Under the pieces are notes generated by a model. It was given only the letters and a program-made list of their open reading frames with translations. It was not told the DNA's origin and did no database searches. DNA of 64,000 bases from Nissolia schottii (Eukaryota > Streptophyta > Magnoliopsida > Fabales > Fabaceae): the NCBI GenBank assembly GCA_003254905.1, contig QANU01112481.1, positions 348,149-412,148 of the forward strand. The letters run 5' to 3'. The stretch's first letter is position 1, and each line of letters opens with the position of its first letter. The translations under genes and the position numbers were made by a program. Positions 11,028 through 23,799 of this stretch are shown here, piece after piece.

Positions 11028-13995
11028 TCAACTCTTTTCAGTGGTGCTTCTATTGGTAAACCACAACTTACTAAGCATCCTTTTGGGTTGAGTAGGAAGA
11101 GCACATATGGACTTGCATCTAGTAGAACTTTTCCCGATAACGTCGCGTCGCAAATCGTTTTCATCCAAGTCATCATCCTCGGCTAGCTTCATCCTCAGAG
11201 TTGACGACTTTGATTTTGGTGACTTGAAGCCAGAAACACTCCAATTGTCCTCAGCATGTACACTTGTGTTGGTGCTTAAGGGTGCTGCATGTTTTGATGG
11301 GTCAATACCGTGCGCTGCAAGCAAGGCCTTGATATTGCTTGGCAAGTCGGTCACTTTGTCACCACCGCCGCCGGCTGCTGCTCGAGCATGCTCAAAGAAG
11401 AGAACTTGGACAACAACCCTTAGAGGGAGTAGCTCATTCTGTGCTGCATGCATGCAGGCTTCCATGGACAACTTTTTGCAGTCAAGAATCCGGCACAGCC
11501 TTTTTCGTTCGCTCTTGTTGAGTTCTGGATGAGCCTGCATGTTTCAGTAAAACAAAACATAAATTTAAGAAAAATGAGCATAATAGCCTTAGCGCAATGG
11601 TAACCACATGTTTAAATCTTAAAAACAGTCTCTCTAGATAAGGCTGTAAGTATTTACCATTTTCAAATTCCATATAATGACTACCTCATGCACTAGGCCG
11701 CCCTTTTATGAGTATCATAAACCCCCACAAACTAGAAACATTTACAATCCCTTTGTTTCTTCCATGGCCTAATTTATGGCACTACTAGTTTGATTGAACT
11801 GACAGCCCAGACATGTTACATCATTAAAGAGTTCTATAAGTGGCATTTAGCTAAATGGAATGAGGGAGTCAGTCACACGAACAATCAATCAATCAATCAT
11901 GTGAAGTACTACTAAAGAACATGTATCTCCTTTTTACCTTTCTCCCTCTCTCTACTACTGGACATAAATAGTAGCAACATGATGTAACTATTATCACAGT
12001 TTTGGCAGGTCAATTTTTTATCTTCTTCGTGGCTTTAGCCAAATGAAACCAGAAACACCTGAATACGTACGCTGCAACTACATCAGTTCAGAACGTGGAC
12101 ACATTCAGGAAGAGTTTCTGGTGGGTCAGCCCGAACCTAATCGCCAATAAATGCTGAATGAGACAAGATTTTTTAAGGTCAATAGAGCTGGTTATCCGCT
12201 AACCCTGTCCCACATCCTACAATGTGAAAGTGAAATCTCAAATATCCTTGGCCACTGTATTCTTTTGGTCTAAACTGTTGGTATCTCAAGTTAACTGGAC
12301 TCTAATAATAATTTGGCTTCCCTAAGAAATCATCGCTTAAGGGAATTAAGAATCAAAGTAATTGAACTCACTCAGCGTTGGTTTTATTACTTATATCATT
12401 GTATAAAACAGAAGAAATGGAATATTTTTACCTTGAGATAAATGTCAATAGCTCTGTAGAGATCATCATGGTCAGCCCTTGCGAAATCCGGAATGAGCTG
12501 AGCAAGAGCAACGAATTTGGACAAGGGAAAGTTGGGGTCCCTGGCAACCTCCTGCAGATACCTGTCGACAAGCTTGGCCACCTTGAGCTTGGAGCCGTGG
12601 GAGGCGGAGGAAGACCTCCTACTCTCCTGGAACTCAGAGTTGATGTTCTCCGCAGAGCGCGACCTCCTCCTCTCGAACTCAAGCCTTGACCTCGGAGGGC
12701 TAGTCGGAGGACTCTGCCCTTGTGACATGAACTGCTCCAATATGGTCATAACAATGTCAACATCATAGAGCGTGTCATCTGTGCGAGACAGTGAAGGTAT
12801 CAAGAGATCGTTAACCGTGGCTTCCTCCAGCTGAAGCCCCACCCTCTTAGCCAGCTCCATCTTCGAAGAACACGAGGCGTTGAGAATGTTTGATGCCTTT
12901 AAAAGCTTCAAGAGAAAGCCGCAGGAGACGGAGCCTTTCTCTGATGGAAGCAGGCTCACAACTGATTCCAGGAGCAAACGGTGCCTCGAGGTTATGTCAA
13001 GCGAGTCTGAGTCTGACTCAGAGTCCGGCGGCTTCCTGAGGCCTCCGCTCTTGGTAATGTTGGGGAGCCATCTGGAAGCATACACTCTGAGGGCGTCCCC
13101 GATGAGTTCCGGGGGCATGATGCCGCCGGATTTGACGGCTATCATGGTCCTCCAGTAAAGGTCGACGCTCAATTCAGCCAAGTCTTGAGCCCACCACCGC
13201 CTCATGCTCTCGGTACCATTGCAAGAAGCATCGTCCCTCGCTCTCCTAGAATGGCTGTGCGAGAGACTCACCTTTGAAGGGTGGCTTAGGACCTTGGAGG
13301 CAATGGCCTCAATGCACCTGCTCGTGATCCCCAGATCCTGTGACCACAGGGGCAGCGCCTTTGTGGTCTGGAGAGCCACGATGGAGTCCTTCCATCCGCG
13401 CAGAATGCAGGAGCTGAAGAAAACCTCCAGCTTTTGAATCAGGTTCCCCTTCTCCACCTCTTCGGTCATTTGGAGGTACTCTGCGCCGCACCTCGCCGCC
13501 ACCACGTTGTATGGGCTCAGGGTGACGCTGATTCCGTAGCAGAATTTTGCGCAGAGCTCGAAGGCCTCCGCGCCGCCGGGGAAGTCGGGTAGTTGGACTA
13601 GTTGGTGCTGTGGAGATGAATCCGGTGACTCCGAGCATAGCCTTTGAAGGCGCAAACACTTGGAGAGTAGGGGGAACTGCAAGAAGCAAAAGACAAGATA
13701 CATAATTACATACTTGTTAATGGCTCAGAAAAAATGAGTATTTGTGAAGGGTTCGATCAAAGGAGGATGTATGTGCCTTGTGAAGAAGATATCTGCTTCC
13801 TTTCACTTGGATTATGAGGTCACTGGAAACTTCAGAAGAGACTGACCTGCGGGCGACATGGAGAGTGGGGGGTTAATTAGAATCAAGAAGAAGAAATAAG
13901 GAGTATGAGTTCATTTGTTATTTATGAGTTACCTACCTTACTGCCTCTGAAGTGTGGAAGGTATCAGGGCGAGATCCTAGTTTCATGAACTTCAT
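11028..13995 (-). CDS. BTB/POZ and NPH3 domain-containing protein (At1g67900-like), 4 exons
   Basis: Reconstructed exons on the minus strand: 13995-13937, 13846-13777, 13676-12432 and 11534-11028, giving 626 aa. The start is the ATG in [19 protein letters not shown], the usual N terminus of this clade. Residues 1 to about 120 form the BTB fold ([35 protein letters not shown]-type [20 protein letters not shown]). The NPH3 domain runs from [18 protein letters not shown] (about 204) through [29 protein letters not shown] and [17 protein letters not shown] (about 500). The C-terminal tail is Ser/Lys rich and ends TTEKS. In the family these proteins are plasma-membrane-associated adaptors for CUL3 ubiquitin ligases and phototropin/auxin signalling; the role of this member is inferred. 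Length matches its relatives (about 630 aa). Introns 1 and 3 are GT-AG; intron 2 needs a GC donor. Intron 3 (11535-12431) holds a SINE. Confidence 0.95.
11578..11706 (+). mobile_element. AU-like tRNA-derived SINE in NPH3 intron 3
   Basis: The 5' part holds an A-box-like TTAGCGCAATGGTAACCAC. A decayed B-box region follows (TTTAAATCTT), then CAGTCTCTCTAGATAAGGCTG. The 3' end reads CCTCATGCACTAGGCCGCCC and then TTTT. This order matches the plant AU SINE family, which ends in a short T run rather than poly-A. The element is antisense to the host gene and lies wholly inside its third intron. Confidence 0.75.
13677..13776 (-). other. Predicted GC-AG intron of the NPH3-family gene (intron 2)
   Basis: The 100-bp intron joins codon AAG (LLHK) to TTC (FPLLS). 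The donor reads CACAAG/GCACAT and the acceptor TTGCTTCTTGCAG. No GT donor lies at or just after the required junction, and reading through reaches an in-frame TAA within about 24 codons. The phase-0 join restores the conserved BTB sequence, so a GC donor is the simplest explanation; a base error at the donor is the alternative. Confidence 0.75.
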
Positions 13996-14195
13996 GGCTC
14001 TCCTCTAAAAGGTCTCTTCTACTTAGCTAGGTAGGCCTCCAAATCATTACCAAGCAGCTTTAGGAGGATATGCTCGCTCGCTTATTTGCCGGTTACTAGA
14101 GATTTTTCCCGCTAAGCAAGCTCAAGTTGAAATATTGGATACTGAAACCGACACGACTCACAGGGTGTCAGAGTCCCTTCACGAACTCGAGAGAA

Positions 14196-14205
14196 AAATA
14201 TATAG
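14196..14205 (-). promoter_or_regulatory. Candidate TATA box of the NPH3-family gene
   Basis: Minus-strand CTATATATTTTT about 200 bp upstream of the ATG at 13995. This position would allow a 5' UTR of about 170 bp. AT-rich background makes chance matches common. Confidence 0.35.
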
Positions 14206-14284
14206 AGGTTAGAAGTTCCAAGAGGAAAGGACTTTGTTGTGGGAAGCAAAATAATGTCTAGTGCATAGTTTTATTTGGTGCTAA

Positions 14285-14318
<34 letters not shown>

Positions 14319-15512
14319 CATAGTAGTTTTAAATAGGTAGGATTGATGTCTACATAAATGTGAAGATCGAACACAGCAAACCTACGTCCTTTCGGTCAAA
14401 TAGTTGTACCCCATTAACATGACTTTGACACCATTAAAAAAAAAAATTAAAAATCAAAGAGGAATGAATGCGATCCCATCAAATTCAGGCTCAGACATAG
14501 CACAACCACACGGAGTTAGCCACAAAGTGCAGTAATAAAATATATAATTAAGCTGCACACATAACTTAGCAGCTCAACTACCACATATCATACATAGTGA
14601 TTTTTCTTTTAATATTTGAATAATAATAATAATATGATAAAATTGGAGAAATTGTATAGTAATATTAGAAATGATGAAATAAAATAAGGAATGTGTTGAG
14701 AGTTTGGACAAGAGATTTATTCACAACCAATGGTAAGAGCATCTGGATACTCCCCCAATACAGAAAATGCCAATCGTATATCGAAAAACTCGACCTCGAA
14801 AAACCGGGTAATCTTCTCTATCTATCTACCTATTATTATTTTATTTTATTTTTCTTCCTCTTGCTTTGTTATTTCGAAGAAGAATATGTTGGCTTTGTTT
14901 ATTTGCTTTTGCTGTTTACACACAGAATAAAGTAGTATTTGTATACACTTATATAAAAAAATAAATATTATAAAATAAAGAAATAAATATTATTAAATAG
15001 TATTTTTATTTATTTATTTATGCCATTGGCAGTGTGCTATTCTAAAGGCAACTCCCACCACGTGCTTATCCTGCGCCCACTTGTGTCCCATATTCTCATC
15101 ATTGCCACAGCGAATTTTCCAAAATATTCATTAGAGACTGATTTTAACATAATATTTATATCAGGGTAAAGTATTTTATATTAGTAATTCATTATATTAT
15201 CTTTTCTATAAATTTAAAAGTAATTATAATAAAATTGAATGAATTCAATAACGTGGTTATGCGTAATTGAATTGAAAGATGGAATAAAAAGGTTTCATTC
15301 TTACATTATCAAAAATTCTCTTAGATTTTCTTATGCTTTAACTAAATTAATGCTGTACACATATATTTACATACACGTTGTTTTATATCTGTAAATTTTT
15401 ATTGTTTGATGCCCCTAAAATTTTACATTGATACACTCTTATTATGTGTCATGAAGAAAAAAAAAATGTGAAAAGTAAGTGATATGGATTAAACATTTTC
15501 CATTTAAGTAGG
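14206..15512. other. Upstream region of the NPH3 gene, no gene seen
   Basis: AT-rich promoter-side DNA with a TAA microsatellite at about 14286-14317 and many short A/T runs. Two overlapping small ORFs near 14693-14935 look like chance frames. Confidence 0.55.
14286..14317. repeat. (TAA)n microsatellite
   Basis: About ten AAT units in the upstream region of the NPH3-family gene. Confidence 0.9.
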
Positions 15513-18102
15513 GGAAAAATTTCAAGAATAAAACATAAAAAATAGACTCTTCTTTAAATGAATCAATTTAAAAGTTGTTTTTAAAATAAATTAATTTTAT
15601 TTATATATATAGGGAGTCGATTCAAATCGACTCCCTTTTTACTTTTTTTTTTAAAATAGAAGTCAATTCAAATTGACTATTGTAGTAAAAAAAATTAATT
15701 TTTTTTTAAATAGGAGTCACTGTGTATCAAGATTTAGGAGTCTTTTTGAATCGACTTCTTTAAAAGAAAAATCCAAAAAACATAATTTTTCTCACTGTGT
15801 ACTAAGGTTTAGGAGAAAAGTAAGGTTTCGTTGTATGATATGCGTTTTATGACCTGTTTATCTACTAGGAACCACCGAACTATCGGACCACATGGTTCGC
15901 GTGGTGCCATTCAACAATGGCAAAGCAAATAAGGATGGTATTTGATGCCCATATTGCCTTTTCGTCATATATCCACTCAGGTATCGCCGCATTCACATTG
16001 GGTTCGTTATACGTCGTTCAAATAAACTACAAAATTAAAATAAAACATATTTTAGTCTCAACTATAGAATAAACGTATCATAAATGAATTGATAATTGGA
16101 TATATAGAAAGGTAATTTGTTTGGCTTACCCTGTATATGTCAAGCTGGTCAAGCTGATCACGATAAGCAATCAGTCGATCCCCCCATTAGCTTATTGGTT
16201 ATCTTAACATGACACCATTTGCACAACAAAAATACAATTTTGTATCAGAAATTAATAATTCAAATATATTAATATTTATTAGTTAAAAAATAAACTAAAA
16301 CATTTATCGTGCAGACCCTGTAGCCAACAGGAGCGTAGTAAGTCTAGCGGGACAGGTTAGTTAAGGCATTCTCATCCATGCCCAGTAGATAAGCAATGCA
16401 ACACATCCTCTAAACTCAATCACAGTGAATTTGGTAGCGCGATACAACTCCCGATATAGAGTTGCTAAGACTGCTAACCCCCAGCTGTATGTCTCCGTCT
16501 CCGTCAAGTCCTCAAGCAGTTGGAGAAACTTCAAGTGTTCTCAGTTCCTCGATTTGTCACACAGTAGGAACCCTCTGATCAAGAATAGAATGTATGCTTG
16601 GGTGCACCGCAGAATCGTCAGCTCGTTTTCCTGCACCTGCCTGTATAATCGAAGGCACACGGTCTGGACCCACTTCAGGTAGGCACTGGCCCCTTTCTGG
16701 ACCGTTGTGGGGGACTTCTCCGAGAAGCTCCTCACACAGCGTTTACTAGCTCCTGCCATCAAAGTGAGTGGCCCAATTTCTTGTCCATCCGGTAAAAACC
16801 CAACCTTCAATGGAAATGTCAAGTATCATTGTAACGTCCTGCAATGTGACCATGCATTCTCCATATGGTAGATGGAAAGTGTGGGTCTTAAGACGCCACC
16901 TCACTACCAAGGCATTGACCAATGCCCTGTTGTATTGGAATACAGGCATGCGTGCAACATCTCAAAATCTGGCGTCCAGCAGTCCCTACTCCATCAGTGG
17001 CTGCGGCTCATGAAAAATATTGTATCATCGAGTCTCCTACGCAGGATCCTACAAAAATACATAAAATAGGGTATTCAGATTAATTACACAAAAGTGATTT
17101 GAACTAATTCATAAAAAGTGACTCGAAATAAAATTATAAAATAAGACAACATACTGAATTCAAGTTTCCAAAAACTCTATAGATCTACAATTATAGTTTC
17201 TTTTACAGTGAAATCCATAAATTAACTAATTGACAGCTAAAGCATTCAAGTTCCCAAAATCCCATAGATCTAACATTGAAGCTCAATAGAATACTCTATC
17301 TCAGCAACCTACCCAAAAAAAAAAAATTACATATACATTATCAATCTACAATAACTCTATAGATCTAACTAACATTCAAGTTTAATAAAATACTCATTTG
17401 AACTAACATTCAAGTCTAATAACATTTGCCTATTTATCTAACTAACATAATGCTAACATTCATAGATATAAATCTAACTATTTATCAAGCTCAACAAATC
17501 TAACTAACATTCAGATTCAATAACAACATTTTATCGATCTAACAAACAATTTATCTATTTATCTATAAACTTACACTACCATTTTTGACCTACACTAACC
17601 TAACATTTGTTTATAACACTAACATAAATAGAAACATGAAAATGTTGTGGTAAAGATATCTACGTACCTAGAAGTTCACTCGAGGTTGGATGTGATTGAC
17701 CTTGTTCAGACGCAGCAAATTTGCACTTTCCATTGACTACAAACCAAAATATCAACAACATAAGATTTATAAAGAGAGAAAGTGATTTTTTCAGAGAGAG
17801 ATAGAGTTAGAATTGTGAAGTAGTCAGTTTAAACCAATTCCTTTATATAGAAAGCCCAAACGAGTCGATTCAAATAGACTCCTAAAGGAGTCAATTTGAT
17901 TTGAATCGTCTCCTTTTCGTTTAAAAAAATATTACAGAAATCGATTTGAATCGACTGCTATTTTTAAAAAAAAGTATAACATGAGTCGATTTGAATCGAC
18001 TCCCTTTATAGGAAAATTAATTTATTTTAAGAACATCTTTCAAATTGGTTCATTTGAGGAATTAAGAGTCTATTTTCTATGTTTTATTCTTAGAATTTTT
18101 CC
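15513..18102. mobile_element. Mutator-like element (MULE) with ~120-bp TIRs carrying a PMD pseudogene
   Basis: The left end (15513 to about 15640) and the reverse complement of the right end (about 17975-18102) align almost throughout. Both start GGAAAAATT, continue AAGAATAAAACATA then AATAGACTCTT, and end inside with GGGAGTCGATTCAAATCGACTC. The flanks carry TTAAGTAGG (15504-15512) and TTAAGTATG (18103-18111), an 8-of-9 match. That is the size expected for a MULE target-site duplication. No MURA-type transposase is present; the interior holds only a decayed PMD gene, so the element is non-autonomous. Confidence 0.8.
15855..17737 (-). pseudogene. Plant mobile domain (PMD, aminotransferase-like) pseudogene inside the MULE
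   Basis: Minus-strand fragments in several frames recover the PMD family (PF10536, the domain of MAIN/MAIL1 and of many plant transposons). The order is an N-terminal MESANLLRLNKVNHIQPRVNF-like start near 17737; then WRLKTHTFHLPYGECMVTLQDVTMILDISIEGWV (about 16905-16800); then a shifted frame with TRAYILFLI-like CTQAYILFLIRGFLLCDKSRN (about 16605-16545). Next come LEDLTETETYSWGLAVLATLYRELYRAT-type sequence (about 16520-16430) and ICFAIVEWHHANHVV (about 15940-15890). Several frameshifts and stops separate these pieces. PMD proteins act in gene silencing and cell viability, but this copy is dead. Confidence 0.8.
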
Positions 18103-18559
18103 TTAAGTATGAGTTATGACTAATGCCAGATTTTTTTTCTTCAATCAAACACTATTTTATTTCTCTGAAATAAAGAGAATATTTATAATGACCAAAAAAA
18201 TTGTTACTATGAACTTTAACTAAAACAAAACTGATTTGTTTTTTAATAAACATACAAATAAATTATTTACAACTTTTCTTAAAAATATAAAATGTAAACT
18301 ATACATGAGAAATTATGCCACATGGTTAAAAGATCCAGTATATGTATAATTAAAGAACGCAACGTGACAGTCAACTTAAAACTGATACTTGCTATGCTAC
18401 TCAAAAAACCTGAAATGAATGTGAGAAATGAATCTTGGAGAAGACTTAGTGAATAAACCATGCTCACAACACTCGCATGGGACGTTTTCAAACATCGACT
18501 GAAACAAGCACGAAACATATAATATATATACACACACTCATAATAAATAATTACTTTTG
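18103..18559. other. Gene-free AT-rich stretch
   Basis: Sequence flanking the MULE. An 84-codon minus-strand frame (18533-18279) has no recognisable features. Confidence 0.5.
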
Positions 18560-21500
18560 CAAATTGGCTTTTTAAACAATGAACACATAACTATCATATT
18601 ATGCATCACATTCACAGTACATGCTGCATCCAATCCTGACCATACAACTTATCTCATCAAACTCAACCATCACTATTGTCTGCTAACACTTTCATGCGAA
18701 CAGCTCGCGAGGTGAGCCTTGCCCTCGACTTCGCTTTGCCCGGCCTCACTCCCAACAAGTCATGACACAATCTTGAACCGGTGACGTACGACTCACTTCC
18801 TTCATAACATGACTCACTACATACTAATTAAATCTTTTCGAGACTCATTCCTAGCATATTAGGATTCCCTCCTAATCTAACCTTTGCACTCAGCAAGACC
18901 ATGACTGCACTCACTTCTAATAATTGTGGTCCCATGATCAAGGACAACTAAGTTCTATCTCTATCATCAAACATAATATCTAACATACTTCTATACATGG
19001 ACATACCTCATGCTTATGTAAACTCATCATACATTACACTCATAGCATATACTTCATACTTCGTACTTCATGACTACGTCGCATCCTACATAAACATGCA
19101 TCTCTACTCATAACATTCTTCATACTTAGATATCACAACTAACATGACTCATATGCTCACTTTGTAGACAGTAACATCATAATTCCTAATTAATCAATTA
19201 AGTTACCAACTCTATTCATACTCATTGTATCAATTAATAAAAGTATTTGATTTTAGCAACATTACTAATTCTATTTACTCCCTGAGTCTGCTCATGTTGT
19301 TCTAATTATATAACTTAATTGGTTTGCTAAACTTAGCATTCCATCGTCTTCTAACTATCTTACTGATGCGTTTAATGCTAGCAAGTAATAGGGAGTCTTT
19401 TGAGGGACTCGGGTTGTCGTATCCACGATGATTGATTAACTAGATTATTTTACAAATGCAGACACTCTTATTTGTTTGGATGGTGTTTTTGGGATTTTTA
19501 TTAATTATGAAAATAAAAGAAAAAAATTAAATTAAAACAAAAAAAGAAAAGTAAATTTAATTTATAAAGAATTAAGATGAGAAGAAGCGTTAGGACACTT
19601 GACTTCCATTACTCCCGCTTATGTTGCTAGCTACTAATCTTATCCAATTATGAGAATTATTTATGATTAATGGTCGAGGTTAGTGGTCACTAGCCTCTGT
19701 CGAGGTCAAGTAACACTCTTAGTATAGGTTGTCCACACTAATTTCTTAGGAGGTCTAAACCTATTTTAATGGTGTTATGCCGGAATCTACCGACCCCTCA
19801 CACAACTATACAAATCACGATAAACCCTCTCAGTGAAACGCTTAATCTAGGTTTGCTAAACCTCGCCCTATCTTGCAATCTCTCTCTCTTGCGCGTCTCA
19901 TGCAAAGATACAAACTACCTATATGGTGATCAAGGATACAAATAGTGCAATAAGAATTGAGTAGCATACATTAATCAAACAAACCATAAATTGGATAAAA
20001 ATCAATAAATTACAACACATTCAATGGAGAATTTTCGTCCATGCCTTAACTAGAAAGGAATCAAGTCATGATAGGGAGAAGAAGAAATACATCGTGAAAG
20101 AGAGGAGAAGATACATAAGACAAAAGAAAAGGATGAATTCTCTATTGATCCAGGAGATCAATGGAGTCTCCTTGAGTCTTATAGCTCTTCTAGGGTTGCC
20201 TCTTCACTCCAAAATGTCATTATGTTCTTTTAGGGTCAAAGTGTTAATATTCTATTTATAGAAGAGCTTTTAGGGTTTGAGAAATCCTTATTTTTTTCTT
20301 CAACAAAGGCCGCCCCCTTAAGTGGGCATAAGTGCCACTCGAGCGGCCTTTGTAAATCTGCGAGATGCAATTTTCTTTGCCTAACTGTGCGATGGGGCAT
20401 TCTTAATAGCGCCGAAGCACTCTCTGGAGTCTTTTTCTTCATATTTCTTACTTTTCTTGGCTCCTAAGCTTCCCATTCCTTTATGGCTTCCTCCAATAGC
20501 CATATTGCACATGAAAAACACCCAAGAATACCTATTTCCACCTAGCATGCCTAATTTGTTACTTTGTACAACATAAGTGAAATTTTACATGAATGCATAC
20601 AAATACAACCTATTATGCAATTAAAATGCCTAAAAAATTCATGAATTAGCAAGAAAAAAAAAACTCTAATTGGAGAGTTATCACTTATAATTGTATTATG
20701 CTCTTGATCCTAGTCATGCTTAACTTAAAATGCTCAAAACTATTAACACATAAACACATGCATGGATCATGTCACATACACGTACATGATTGACATATCA
20801 TGCTTATTCATACATAACCATTCACGCATACATACATAGAAAATGTACCCATATCATTCCCGCATAAAACCCAATTCAAAATAAATTCTTTTCTAAAACA
20901 CTCACGAATACTTTTAAAAGCCTTTTCTAAAATTAGGTTGTTATTCTTTGAAAATGGTCCTGTACAGATTTTCTATAAAAGGTTTTCATACTTTTCAAAT
21001 CATCATAAATAACTTTTCAAGATAAATATAATGCTTAACATAATACTATGAGAATCGTCCATTGACTTGGAGCTATCGAAACTCATGATAACATCGTAAT
21101 CCCTCGCGGAGAACGGTGGACATTGGACACTGAGAACATAAGGATGATGCATCAAAAAATTAGGGAAACAACTCATCAATATTGGGAAAACGAAGAAGCA
21201 TCGTTGCTCAACTCATGGCACAATGGCGTCCTAGAGCAATAGCGTGCTCCCAACGCTATGACGTTGGCTTTGAGCCACAAAATAAAATGATATTAGAGAA
21301 CTTACCACAACAAGAGGTAGATAAAAGTATGTCTTCCCTTATCCAATGTTGCATTCGTGCTCCCATGCCCCATGAAGAAGGTGAAACTTTAACTTTGTAA
21401 AAGTTCACACTTGACAGGACCCTCACTTAAACTCGATGGAAGATTATAAAATATTATTTTCCAATGAATGACTAAACCATCACCCAAGCCTCTTATTTTT

Positions 21501-21760
21501 AGGGGAGAACTCTATCCACCAAAACAAGAGTTGTGCAATGTGGGACTTGAAGATTGCGTCCAAGCAAAATTGTCATCCACCAATGCAACATCGTTGGGTT
21601 ACACGTGACTTTACATGATTTTGGGCATTGGGGGCACCACCTAGCACGATGGCACTGACTCTAGGCCTCCAAAAGTCAACTCTTTGACCCCAAGGCCCTA
21701 CTGGTTCCCCTACACACCCTTGGTCTTATGTCTTAGGGTTATTGAACATAAGGGTCATAA
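18560..21760 (-). repeat. Degraded repeat DNA interrupted by a solo LTR
   Basis: Non-coding CAT/CTA-rich sequence resembles the interior of the 4.6-8.3 kb repeat in texture. A GTGGGACTTGA motif near 21550 corresponds, on the minus strand, to the TCCCACATCG-like start of that family. The 19364-20683 solo LTR interrupts it. Boundaries are approximate and family membership is tentative. Small ORFs (20236-20442, 21182-21400) are chance frames. Confidence 0.35.
19364..20683 (-). mobile_element. Solo LTR (1,320 bp), reverse orientation
   Basis: Read on the minus strand the segment begins TGATAACTCTCCAATTAGAG and ends ...CGCATCA, giving TG...CA ends. Flanking 5-mers are CTTAC (19359-19363) and CTTAT (20684-20688), a 4-of-5 target-site match. 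Inside, on the minus strand, there is a promoter-like TATAAATAG (near 20250-20260), followed by a leader-like region, as expected for U3-R-U5. No second LTR or internal gag-pol remains, so LTR-LTR recombination is the likely origin. The family resembles Ty3-type LTRs of legumes; that is recollection, not a search result. Confidence 0.65.
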
Positions 21761-22984
21761 TAGTTGTGTGAAGATAATCTACCTATAATGCCAAAAGAAA
21801 GAAACCAAATTGGTTAAAATGCAAAACATCTATTCTACGCCCTAATCTTTGGTAGGTGGCCCGAGATGTGGAACATGAAATGCATTGTGAGCTTGGAAAG
21901 GGTTCCAATCACCTTATCTAAAGAAAAACCATCGGGGCTAGGGTCATCGGGAAGACTGCACCTTGAAAAAGGCTTCCACCCCCTATTCCTTTGGACAGAT
22001 CAAGCTCATTTAGAATTCGGCAGTCAAAGACTTCCCCGAAGATTTTTCCTTTTGGAATAAATATTTACCTGCCTTTTATAAATAAGTAAATAGATAAAAT
22101 ATAACTATAACGACGTATTAAAAGGTGCCTAAATATTTTAAGATGCATCGAAAAAAAAAAAGAGGAAATGTTAGAGGAATTGTTGAAAGGATGGTGATTG
22201 CCCTTATGCTTTCCATCAATAACCTAAATGCCATTCTTTATCTCTTTCCAAAGTTTTTCTCTGTTAAACATTTTGAATAAACGGTTAAAGGGGAACACAA
22301 CAAAGTCTAGAAAGAGATTATAGAAAATAGAAAAATATTGTATTATCAGAATTGTGTCATTTGAGTATAAGAGAAGTCTCTATTTAAATGTTAGAAAGAA
22401 AATCGTAACTTAATGACAGAAAAATATCAAAATCATATAATATCAAACTAAAACGGAATTAAATCAATTTAATATATTCTAGATATAATATTATTCTTAA
22501 CATTTTTCTTTTCTTCCTTGATGAGCATTCATTTTCAATTTATTGTAAATGGTCTAGAAGATTGAAACTTTGCCTGTTAATGGACTGAAATCAAGAAACC
22601 TGAGATTGTTTGGTCCTGCAAATGTTGGTGTTTGATTAGGCAAAGTCAAGCTTTGTGGTGGAAAATTTGGGGCTCAAATTAAAAAATGTGTCATAGTGAG
22701 TAATTAAAATGTGTTAATCTGGCAGTTGAGGGCCATCCTCAAACTTTGTTTATGACTTGGATTCCCACGAGGCAATGACTTGTGGTATTTGTGGAATTCT
22801 TTCTCTTTCAGTTTGAAGATCATATCAACTACTATTACGGAACAATGAGACCGATGGGCGTGGACCCTTTCATTGATAGATATTCAAGAAAAACAGTGAG
22901 TTATGAGCGCATGATATTCATGATTGGTTTCATACTATCACGAAGAGCAAGTTGTGCTAGTGTTAATTTATATGATTTTTATAC

Positions 22985-23025
<41 letters not shown>

Positions 23026-23763
23026 CAAATATTTTGTTGGCAGAATTATTGGAAAAGTAATTAAAATGGAAAAATGGGGAAGATGGATTCCGGTTTTTAA
23101 TGATAGGTTTCGTCAATTAGAGCCAGACATTAAGGCTACCCCACATTGATAAGGTCCACTATAAAGGTTAATCGAATGCAATTTAGTTCTGTAGTAGTGC
23201 TACTAAAATGTCATGATGGATCATCTCAAAATAATCATAAAAGAAAGAAGCATAATGGAAAATTTAGGCTACAAAGTTCTAAATACGACCAGATAAGGTG
23301 TTGTCAAATAATCCTTGGTTCTCCTACTTTGGTCTTAATTAGGATTCATTTACAATATGGTCAGGTTTAATTTGGCTTCGCAAAAGTTGTTGTATTACCC
23401 ACGAAATCTTCCTTCCCCACCTTCTTGTTGCCTTTACAAGTGTCACACAACGAGAGAAATGTTTTTTATTTTTTACGTATATATAAAATTGGACTCTAAC
23501 CATAGATACCACGTAGAGCGAAAAATGCAAAGCGTTGTCATTTGTCCCATTTACGCTCATAAAATGTTTTGCACTCTTCTCTCTTCATGATATCAATTAA
23601 TGTCCACTTTTGATGTTATACATAACATGCAACTAAAAATAACATCACTCTACATCGATCAAGCTGCCTTCATTAGGATGATTGCAGGGGCAGAAACTCC
23701 ATGGCTGTTACACTTTTCTTCCTAGCTTTCTACTTATGTGGAAATTTAATTTCCTTGATCACT
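21761..23763. other. Gene-free stretch between the repeat block and the CACTA element
   Basis: AT-rich sequence with a TA microsatellite at about 22989-23024. Short ORFs (21866-22060, 22782-23060, 23146-23370, 23339-23590) have no recognisable domain and overlap on both strands. Confidence 0.5.
22989..23024. repeat. (TA)n microsatellite
   Basis: Uninterrupted TA run of about 35 bp. Confidence 0.9.
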
Positions 23764-23799
23764 CACTACAAGAATAATAACTATTTCCATTTGTAAATT

